A stretch of 25,848 nucleotides of DNA from Candidatus Cloacimonadota bacterium (GTDB lineage: Bacteria > Cloacimonadota > Cloacimonadia > Cloacimonadales > TCS61), in contig JAOZPK010000013.1 of NCBI GenBank assembly GCA_029932755.1, positions 1-25,848 of the forward strand, in the 5' to 3' direction. The position numbers and the translations under genes are program-made. How positions within the stretch are numbered: the first letter of the stretch is position 1; each line of letters begins with the position of its first letter. The notes beneath the pieces were generated by a model. It had not been told where the DNA came from, ran no database searches, and worked only from the letters and a program-made list of their open reading frames with translations. Of the stretch, positions 15,044 to 21,676 are shown piece after piece.

Positions 15044-16840
15044 CTAATAAGCAACAACTGCTTTGTGTATTAAATTCCAGGGACAAGTGCAGTCTCCACA
15101 TGCTTCACACAGATCAGGGTCAATATATTTGTATCCGGGACCTTGCAGGATAGCATCGTAATCACAATCATAAATGCAATTACTGCAATTATGGCAAGCT
15201 GCTGTATTGATTTGATAAACTATCTTACCAGCAGGTGAGTTCGATATTTGGTTAACATTATTAAAATCATCGAATGCCTTGATAGCAAAATAATATATCG
15301 TTGCCGGCTCCAGAACATCAACAAAACAAAACTGGGAACTTCCTGCAACTTGTGGAGCAGGAGGATCATCGAAAAGCATTGCACTTTCCCAATTAGATTC
15401 AGTGATCTCAGAAGTAAGGTATTTTATCTCGTAATGATCGGCTGTTCCTACGTTTCCATTATCTCCTGGTGCAGTCCATTGTATTTTCATCGTATTCAAA
15501 TTCGATGTTATACCTTCATAAACTGTTAGATCCGTTATATCCGAAGGTGGAGTTACATCAATGATCAGGTTTGCATTAGGCACATTTGACAGTGGTGAAA
15601 CATTATTGCTCTCATCAAATGCTTTGATTGCAAAATAATAGGTTATTTCATGTTGTAAATCTTCAACAATATAATTTTGAGATGAGCCAGCTTCCAGGGG
15701 CCAAGGAGGATCTTCTAAAAGTTCTGCATCTTCCCAATTAGCTTCTGTTATTTCTTGCTGGGAAATCCTGATCTCATAATTATAAGCAGTTCCTTGCGAA
15801 CCATCATCTCCTGTTGCTGTCCACAAAATCTCTATTATTTCATCAGTTGGAATTGCCTGCAGATCGTTGATAGCTGAAGGCGGTATAACATCAGGGATAT
15901 CTGTTGTTGTTGCTTGAGCAATATTAGAAAGCAGCGAAATATTTTCAGATTCATCAATCGCTTTGATGCCAACATAATATTCTGTAACCGGTTCAAGATC
16001 TACAATGACTAGAACTTCTTCATTCCCGGCTTCCAAAGGAGTTATGCTTTGTTCATATTCATCCAACATTTCCCAGTTTGATTCTGTAATATTTTCTGTA
16101 TGAACCTTAATAATATAATAACTTGATGTTCCAGTATTTCCATCATCTCCGGGAGCAGTCCAATTTATATTGAATGAATTCATTGAAACAGTATTAATTG
16201 AAATATCTTCGATCGGAGCTGGAGGTTCTTCGTCAATATTTTCGCCCAAAATATATACTTCCTCCAAAGCAGGAAGAGAGGCTTGATCGAGTTCATCAAG
16301 TGCTTTAATTCCCAATTTAACCAGTTCATCATTCGGTAAATTCTCTAAATTCCAATTTTCTGTAACTCCAGAATTTTGAGGTACAGTTGGGATAAAATCA
16401 TTATTAATTATCTGATCATTAGAATCGGTTAAAACCAGTTCATACTGGAACGCTCTACCGGAAGTAGAATCATCTCCTGTTGCTGTGAATTGAATATTCA
16501 TCTTTCCAATTGTATCGGAAGTGGCAATAATATCATTGATCTGAGCCGGTTTAATATTATCTACTTTTATTGTAAACGCATCATCCGGGCATGTAAACAA
16601 ATTCATACAATCCATACATCCTGAACACAGGTCTGCATCGATATAGGCAGTTTGAGTTCGCTGATCAAGCTTTATCGCATTCTCTGGGCAATTGAATTGA
16701 TCTATACATTCAAGGCAACTTGAACAAGAGGAATATTCAATACGGGGCTTATCATTATAAGCTGTAGTTTTATCTAAAGTATCAGTACAACTGATAATAA
16801 AAATTCCAATGATCAATAATAACAAGAATATTTTATTCAT
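15044..16840 (-). CDS. FN3-domain lipoprotein with ferredoxin modules at both ends
   Basis: 598 aa. The signal peptide ends in lipobox IISC (Cys18). Residues 39-84 carry two cluster motifs with unusual spacing, CX2CX2CX5CP (Cys39/42/45/51 and 72/75/78/84). Four fibronectin-III-like domains of about 100 residues follow (roughly 93-195, 205-310, 315-425, 428-545), each with a T-A-x-G-D-D-x strand-turn motif. Residues 549-586 carry a second ferredoxin pair: Cys549/552/555/559 (canonical CX2CX2CX3C) and Cys578/581/584/586 (CX2CX2CXCP, only one residue before the last Cys). So up to four [4Fe-4S] clusters sit at the two ends of an extended rod. No clear Shine-Dalgarno sequence. I know no named family with this architecture. 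Confidence 0.85.
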   Translation of the reverse strand: MNKIFLLLLIIGIFIISCTDTLDKTTAYNDKPRIEYSSCSSCLECIDQFNCPENAIKLDQRTQTAYIDADLCSGCMDCMNLFTCPDDAFTIKVDNIKPAQINDIIATSDTIGKMNIQFTATGDDSTSGRAFQYELVLTDSNDQIINNDFIPTVPQNSGVTENWNLENLPNDELVKLGIKALDELDQASLPALEEVYILGENIDEEPPAPIEDISINTVSMNSFNINWTAPGDDGNTGTSSYYIIKVHTENITESNWEMLDEYEQSITPLEAGNEEVLVIVDLEPVTEYYVGIKAIDESENISLLSNIAQATTTDIPDVIPPSAINDLQAIPTDEIIEILWTATGDDGSQGTAYNYEIRISQQEITEANWEDAELLEDPPWPLEAGSSQNYIVEDLQHEITYYFAIKAFDESNNVSPLSNVPNANLIIDVTPPSDITDLTVYEGITSNLNTMKIQWTAPGDNGNVGTADHYEIKYLTSEITESNWESAMLFDDPPAPQVAGSSQFCFVDVLEPATIYYFAIKAFDDFNNVNQISNSPAGKIVYQINTAACHNCSNCIYDCDYDAILQGPGYKYIDPDLCEACGDCTCPWNLIHKAVVAY

Positions 16841-16867
16841 TTTTAAAACTTTATTTTATAAGAAAGC

Positions 16868-17398
16868 CTATTCAACTTGCTTGATAGCATCTACCGGACA
16901 GCCTTTATATCTTTTACCGTCACCATTAACACAAATTGCATCGCCATCGCATTTATCCGCATCGATAACTGCAATACCTTTTACCATTGTAATTGCACCT
17001 TGAGGACAAGCTGACACACATAATCTGCAACCGATACATTTATCAGCTTCTATATAATATGGTTTGATCTTCCATAAAGCTTCACCAGATTTATCCCTGA
17101 TCTTTATTTCGGTTCCTTCAATAACAAACGAATGAACTATAAGTTCATCTCCCTGCATGATCCCATTTAAAGATATTTCTATTTTAGAGGTAAGCTCGAT
17201 TTTATTCTCTTTCAGGAATTCATCCGGTGCCAGAGAGAGTGCTATAATATCTTCACCTGTATTTAAAAACCAGTTACCGGCAATCTGTTTTAGTTTACCA
17301 GAGAAATTCGTTAATTCTATCTTTTCATTTGATTGCGAGAATATATTAGAAACAATCGTTAATAAAACAATAGCTACAATTATCCATTTTTTATTCAT
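16868..17398 (-). CDS. Exported ferredoxin-domain protein with a degenerate second cluster site
   Basis: 176 aa with a signal peptide (MNKKWIIVAIVLLTIVSNIFS). Residues 25-110 form a beta-rich domain (KIELTNFSGKLKQIAGNWFLNTGE ... KIRDKSGEALWKI) that I cannot name; it looks OB-like. The C-terminus is ferredoxin: CIGCRLCVSACP (Cys121/124/127/131) is intact, while the second site has only three cysteines (Cys150, Cys156, Cys167-Pro) separated by an insertion. That site may hold a [3Fe-4S] cluster or none. GGAGAG precedes the ATG. It heads the run of exported ferredoxin genes and follows the NapH-like gene after a 220-base gap containing a repeat. Confidence 0.82.
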   Translation of the reverse strand: MNKKWIIVAIVLLTIVSNIFSQSNEKIELTNFSGKLKQIAGNWFLNTGEDIIALSLAPDEFLKENKIELTSKIEISLNGIMQGDELIVHSFVIEGTEIKIRDKSGEALWKIKPYYIEADKCIGCRLCVSACPQGAITMVKGIAVIDADKCDGDAICVNGDGKRYKGCPVDAIKQVE

Positions 17399-17433
17399 TT
17401 ATCTCTCCATTTTAATCTATCTAAATTTTATTC

Positions 17434-17560
17434 TGTCATCCTGACGAGTTTTGCACGTTGCTCTTTTTAGGAAGGATCTCATTCTTTAGCGAAGAGTAAA
17501 GCTGAAAGATCTCCCCAGAGATTCTTCGTAAGTAAAGCAAAAAGTTACCTCAGAATGACA
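17434..17560. repeat. Intergenic repeat element with 11-bp inverted ends (TGTCATCCTGA type)
   Basis: TGTCATCCTGA (17434-17444) and TCAGAATGACA (17550-17560) are inverted with one mismatch. A second nested pair is GAAGGATCTC (17471-17480) and GAGATTCTTC (17518-17527), also with one mismatch. It resembles the widespread 'TGTCATTCTGA...GAAGAATCTC' intergenic repeats of many bacterial genomes; a fragment of similar text is at 8424-8455. It occupies most of the gap between the NapH-like gene and the exported ferredoxins, so read-through there is uncertain. Confidence 0.65.
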
Positions 17561-17618
17561 ATTTTTTTTATTACTCTTAATCCTATTTTCTTTATGCAAT
17601 ATTTAATCCACAATTTTC

Positions 17619-18440
17619 TTATTTTTTTAATTTAATTTTATCTAATACAATTCCATTTTCTACCGGACAGCTTTGTAAACATTTCAAGCAAAATATACAA
17701 TTTACATTCTCAACCCGTTTTTCTTCATGGATCAAGATCTGCATTGGACAATTCTTAGAACATTGTCCACAATTAATACAAAATTCTTCACTGGCATGAA
17801 TTCGCTTTGATGGGATATGCAATAATCTCCCCAAATATTGAAAGACATTCATAAAAGCTGCATAAGGGCATAAATATCTACACCAGAATCGGTTTATAAA
17901 ATAACCAACAATAAAAATTACAAATAAAGTAATTGTAGAAGCAATCGTAATATTCTGTGGATGCGACACTGCCAGAACAGGACAAAACTTCATATAAACA
18001 TATTGTATGGAACGAAATGCTGCCACAATTGTGATAAGCAAAACAACATACTTAAAACTATTTAAAAAATTGTGCAACCAAACCGGCAAGTGAAGCTGCT
18101 TATTCTTTTTGGATCTCGGATTCAAATTTGAAATCATCTCCTGCACAGTACCAAAAGGGCAAATATATCCGCAAAATCTTCTACCCCAAAAAACGGAAGT
18201 AATAGCGATAAGTAAACCAATGATAACTACAATTGGATACAACAATTTTGCAAATCCGGGATTTAAACTCATTGCTCCAAAGCAAATACTTGAATAGGGG
18301 CAGAAACCATGTGCACTGCAAAATATACCATTTATAAGCAGCACAACAACAATCATTGTGATGCCTAAAAAACTATACTGAATTTTCCTTCGCAATTCCT
18401 GATCTCTATTTTTTTTCATTAATTGGAGAAAATTTTTCAC
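17619..18440 (-). CDS. NapH/NosR-type membrane polyferredoxin
   Basis: 273 aa from GTG at 18440; an alternative ATG lies at 18419, and neither has a good ribosome-binding site. Four or five hydrophobic segments (about 22-40, 65-84, 128-145, 167-184) alternate with the two CX3CP motifs of the NapH/NosR/CcoG-like group: GRRFCGYICPFGTVQE (Cys90/94) and FWCRYLCPYAAFM (Cys187/191). The C-terminus holds two [4Fe-4S] sites, CINCGQCSKNCP and CIFCLKCLQSCP. Further cysteines occur in FCSAHGFCPYSSIC. Relatives take electrons from quinol and hand them to a periplasmic iron-sulfur partner. Here it stands upstream of a series of exported ferredoxins, which would be natural acceptors (inference). Confidence 0.85.
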   Translation of the reverse strand: MKNFLQLMKKNRDQELRRKIQYSFLGITMIVVVLLINGIFCSAHGFCPYSSICFGAMSLNPGFAKLLYPIVVIIGLLIAITSVFWGRRFCGYICPFGTVQEMISNLNPRSKKNKQLHLPVWLHNFLNSFKYVVLLITIVAAFRSIQYVYMKFCPVLAVSHPQNITIASTITLFVIFIVGYFINRFWCRYLCPYAAFMNVFQYLGRLLHIPSKRIHASEEFCINCGQCSKNCPMQILIHEEKRVENVNCIFCLKCLQSCPVENGIVLDKIKLKK

Positions 18441-18602
18441 AGCTTTTTAGTCAATTATTTATTTGATAGTGTGAAGTAAGTTTTGTGATTGACACTTATT
18501 TAAAGTTTTATCAAATTCGGTTTTGCTTTATTAAATTGATTAAAAGGAAACGAAATTGAATTTAAACAATGATTTAAACAAATTAGATTTGGGCTTTTGA
18601 GA

Positions 18603-18675
18603 GTTGTACCATAACTCCCAGAAAAAAGTTATTGTACAACAAAATTACCGTAACTATAGGTTAGTTATGTACAAT
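18603..18675. promoter_or_regulatory. Three related 13-14-bp sites upstream of the AIPR gene
   Basis: GTTGTACCATAACT (18603-18616) and AGTTATTGTACAAC (18627-18640) form an inverted repeat with one mismatch. A third copy, AGTTATGTACAAT, follows at 18663-18675. TAACTA/TAGTTA (18651-18667) makes a small palindrome beside the third. Such phased copies could be operator sites for a regulator or ends of a small mobile element; they end about 50 bases before the AIPR start codon. Confidence 0.5.
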
Positions 18676-18699
18676 AAAAGGTTTTGCGCGGGTGCATAT

Positions 18700-18713
18700 G
18701 TTAGTAGCTATTT
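18700..18713. repeat. Left arm of a 14-bp perfect inverted repeat flanking the AIPR gene
   Basis: GTTAGTAGCTATTT lies 14 bases before the AIPR start codon and is the exact complement of 20579-20592. In an integron cassette the start (TTRRRY) is complementary to the attC start (RYYYAAC); GTTAGTAGC/GCTACTAAC shows that relation although it does not match the consensus fully. Confidence 0.7.
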
Positions 18714-18727
18714 AAAAAGGAGTCTTT

Positions 18728-20584
18728 ATGAGTATTTTTAAAGTTCTCGAAGCAAATATCAGGAATAGTTATCATAATTATTCTAGATTTATTTCAACAT
18801 TAACAGGTGACAAATTAAGAGGAACAGAATTCATGTTCTTCTCTCTCACACAATTTTTCAAAGATTTTGAAATAGATGATATTGAAGATGGAATAATTGA
18901 TTCCTGTTATAGAGGTGAAAGTTATGACTTTGGTATTGATGCTATTTATATCACTTCATCAAATGAATTTATCGAAGATTCAAATCAACTTGAAGAATTT
19001 AATGATGATTCAAAATTTCAAATTCATCTATTCCAATTTAAAAGAGGAACTGGAATTACCCAAGCTGACATTCTAAAATTTCAATCTGGTTTAAAAAGAA
19101 TTCTCATTGATGAAAATGTTACAGATCATGATAACCTACATTTATACAACAGAATGTTGATTCTGAATAAGGTGAAAAATAATTTATATCTGCAATTTTC
19201 AAGTGATAATATAAATGTAATTTGTCATTTTGTATTCGGTGGTATAAAGCAAAATATTCTTTCCCAAAAAATTATTGTAGATGAATTTGATAAAATTACA
19301 TCAATTCTACAAACAGGTGGATTTAGTAATTCAGAAATTAACATCACTGATTGTCAGGGATTAATTAATTTAAAAACAAAAGGTGATGAAATTGTAGATA
19401 TCGTTAAATATGAAAAAACCTTTAAATATATTACAAAATCTGGACAAAGCAGTAAATTAAATGGCTATATTAATATAATTAACGGCAAAGAGATAGCTGA
19501 GTTAGTTCGAAAATATCAGACTTCAATTTTCGAATCTAATATTCGAGACTTTTATAAAAGAAGTGATTTAAATGATAAGATTACAGAAACTAGCTCAAGT
19601 GAGTCCGAAGCAAAATACTTCTGGAGTTATAATAACGGGATCACAATGACCTGTAGAAAAGTAGAAGAACTTCCAAATGATAACTATCGATTGTATGATT
19701 TACAAATTGTTAATGGTTGTCAAACATCAAATTCAATTTACACAGCTCTAAAAAATAAAGACAGATGTGATGAACTACAGAAAAAAATTGATGATGGAAA
19801 GAAACTATCGAAAAAGGAAAATGATGAATTCATACAAAAATCTCAAATGCAATTTAATGAGGATACTTCTTTACTAGTTAAAATAATTGAAACCGATGAT
19901 GAAGACCTAATTTATAGAATTACTGAAACTACAAACTCACAAACACCAATAAAAGTATTTTCTTTAAAAGCTAATGATGACATTCAAGTTCTTATTGAAA
20001 AATTTCTTGAAACCAAAGATATATGGTATGAAAGAAGAATTAATTATTACAAAAATAAAGGAAAGAAGAATATTTACAGTATACAAAAACTTTTTCAGTT
20101 ATATACATCCCAGATTCTTTTTAAACCATCACAAGTTAAAACAAGTCCTAAATCTATGTTTATTAATACTTATGATTCAGTTTTCCCTCAACCATCTGTG
20201 AAAATATTTAATTTCAATCTTTACTATATTCCAATTATAGTTGATATTGCAATAAATAAAAGAATTCGAGAAATCCAAAGACAACAATTAATCACAGATG
20301 ATTTTACACGAACAATTTTATCGTATGGCAAATTGCATTTAGGTTGTTTTATATTAAGTTCAATTTTAAAAAATAAATATAAAGAAAAAGGGATTATTGA
20401 AAAAGAAGAAATAATCATTAATGAGCTTAACAATAACATTAATGATCATATGAACGATGCAATAATTCAGTTTGAGAAAATTCTTAAATCTTTCTCAGGT
20501 ACACGAAAAGAATCAATACCACAATCGGTACGTAAAATTGATTTAGACCAAAAAATTGTTCGTTTTGTAAAAAATAGAAAATAG
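18728..20584 (+). CDS. AIPR-family abortive-infection / phage-resistance protein
   Basis: 618 aa. The N-terminal domain shows a PD-(D/E)XK-nuclease pattern: SYDFGIDAIYI (Asp71) and, after a short loop, HLFQFKRG (Gln103-x-Lys105), like Mrr-type DNA-cleaving folds. The AIPR core follows: SIFESNIRDFY (267-276), FWSYNNGITM (298-307) and LQIVNGCQTSN (325-335), the strongest family signature. The C-terminal third is helical and lysine-rich. AAGGAG lies 5 bases before the ATG. It is the only plus-strand gene in a long minus-strand stretch, is flanked by a 14-bp inverted repeat, and is followed by a GC-richer structured element. AIPR proteins act against phages, often inside or beside restriction-modification loci; no methylase is visible here. 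Confidence 0.88.
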   Translation: MSIFKVLEANIRNSYHNYSRFISTLTGDKLRGTEFMFFSLTQFFKDFEIDDIEDGIIDSCYRGESYDFGIDAIYITSSNEFIEDSNQLEEFNDDSKFQIHLFQFKRGTGITQADILKFQSGLKRILIDENVTDHDNLHLYNRMLILNKVKNNLYLQFSSDNINVICHFVFGGIKQNILSQKIIVDEFDKITSILQTGGFSNSEINITDCQGLINLKTKGDEIVDIVKYEKTFKYITKSGQSSKLNGYINIINGKEIAELVRKYQTSIFESNIRDFYKRSDLNDKITETSSSESEAKYFWSYNNGITMTCRKVEELPNDNYRLYDLQIVNGCQTSNSIYTALKNKDRCDELQKKIDDGKKLSKKENDEFIQKSQMQFNEDTSLLVKIIETDDEDLIYRITETTNSQTPIKVFSLKANDDIQVLIEKFLETKDIWYERRINYYKNKGKKNIYSIQKLFQLYTSQILFKPSQVKTSPKSMFINTYDSVFPQPSVKIFNFNLYYIPIIVDIAINKRIREIQRQQLITDDFTRTILSYGKLHLGCFILSSILKNKYKEKGIIEKEEIIINELNNNINDHMNDAIIQFEKILKSFSGTRKESIPQSVRKIDLDQKIVRFVKNRK

Positions 20585-20592
20585 CTACTAAC
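20579..20592. repeat. Right arm of the inverted repeat flanking the AIPR gene
   Basis: AAATAGCTACTAAC is the exact complement of 18700-18713. The TAG stop codon of the AIPR gene (20582-20584) lies inside it. The following structured element starts at once. Confidence 0.7.
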
Positions 20593-20854
20593 AGGCGCAT
20601 CGGCAGTCGGGTCGTCAGTTGTTTTTGCCTGAACCTAACGGTTCAGGGTTTGGGCTGTTTGTTTACGGCTGAATCATCCTGATTCCGCCGCATGCGCAGA
20701 ACAATAGGCAAAATTCGCTTCGCTCTTTTGCCTATTGGGACGAGCGTGTAACCCGCACGCTAGGCTCAGCGAACTTCGCCTATCATACGTGTTTGCGTCA
20801 GTTAAATAAGATAAATCTTCTTTCACACGCAACACACGCTCGTCCCATTATGCG
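20585..20854 (+). other. Structured, GC-richer attC-like element A
   Basis: Starts GCTACTAAC and ends ATGCGTTATG. First part: helix GCGCAT-CGGC (20595-20604) with GCCG-c-ATGCGC (20687-20697) closing two hairpins, CCTGAACC/GGTTCAGG around TAAC (20628-20647) and GGC-t-GAATCA/TGATTC-c-GCC around TCC (20667-20689). Second part: an 11-bp perfect hairpin AATAGGCAAAA/TTTTGCCTATT (20703-20736) with loop TTCGCTTCGCTC, then 13-bp arms GGGACGAGCGTGT (20737-20749) and ACACGCTCGTCCC (20834-20846). The first part recurs at 21516-21668 with compensatory changes. At 270 bases it is longer than usual attC sites, so the assignment is tentative. Confidence 0.5.
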
Positions 20855-21515
20855 TTATGAAAGAAGGTTCTGATTAACTAGAAATCGATTTATAAAAATA
20901 GATAAAGTCTGAAAAATGATCTTTAAAGTTTCATAAAGTGTTTTGATGATTTTTCAAAAGAAATGAAAAAAGCAAATTGAGTTTTTACAAGGTTAAATGA
21001 ATTATCTTTAATATCTCAAAAAACTGACACTGACGATTTTAGCTGAATTTTGTGCATTTGGGTTCAAGCGTAATTTTTGGGTCTCCAACTCTTATTAAAG
21101 GACTGATTTTTATTATCCAAACATTTAATTATTTTGATGATATTCCTTAAACTGCTTAACTTGAAATTTACGCTGAAAATTCCTATTTTCTCCAACATTG
21201 ATTTTTTGATTGAAACGTTCTTGGGTTTCAAATCTAATTTTTTTAGGTGAATCAAGTTTTTAAGGTTTTCTAATAAAAACGATTGAAGTCGCTGAAGATC
21301 GTGAATAGTTCCTAAAAAAAGTTTAGTCAATTTGCACTTTGTTTTGGACAGAAAAGATTATGATTCTAGTTTCTGTTTTATTATTAGTTTTTCAAGTATT
21401 CGTGCTTCTTAGCGTTTAAATGATTTTTCAGCTGTCAGGTTTGATTTGATTCTTCAAAAGTTCTCGGATTTATTAATTTTCTGGTTTCGTTATACTTTTT
21501 GAAAAATGATTGAAA
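20855..21515. other. Gene-poor AT-rich segment between two structured elements
   Basis: About 660 very AT-rich bases between elements A and B. The only sizeable frame (21330-21064, minus, 88 codons) would start at TTG without a ribosome-binding site and has low-complexity Lys/Leu/Ile composition; I do not call it a gene. Ends GTTATG (20854-20859) and CATAAC (21518-21523) are inverted, as in a second cassette. It may be an empty or decayed cassette or encode an RNA. Confidence 0.4.
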
Positions 21516-21668
21516 CGCATAACAAAAGCACCTGCTGTAGGTGTTGTCAGTTCGCTTTCGTCTGAATCTTACGATTCAAACTTTGGGTTGTACGCTTTCT
21601 GTTGGGATCGTTCCGATCCCGCAGCGTGCTCAAAACATTAATCAACATTCCGCTTCGCTCCATTAAAC
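21516..21668 (+). other. Structured attC-like element B, diverged copy of element A
   Basis: Starts CGCATAACA. Helix AGCAC-ct-GCTG (21527-21537) with CAGC-GTGCT (21622-21630) closes hairpins TGAATC/GATTCA around TTAC (21563-21578) and GGGATCG/CGATCCC around TTC (21604-21620). It then has CCGCTTCGCTC, also found in element A. The same order of helices, with different but still pairing bases, shows common descent and selection for the fold. It stops 9 bases short of the stop codon of the M48 gene on the other strand and lacks the second part of element A. Confidence 0.5.
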
Positions 21669-21676
21669 GACTATCC

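Noticed and set aside
18441..18727. Possible attI site or integrase remnant left of the AIPR gene
   Set aside because: No integrase-like reading frame and no recognisable attI; only the short repeats described are present.
21064..21330. 88-codon minus-strand frame between the two structured elements
   Set aside because: It starts at TTG with no ribosome-binding site, has low-complexity Lys/Leu/Ile composition and no family resemblance.
21208..21517. Two GATTGAAAC words, like the 3' end of many CRISPR repeats
   Set aside because: Only the short word is shared; there is no repeat of 25-40 bases, no regular spacing and no cas gene.
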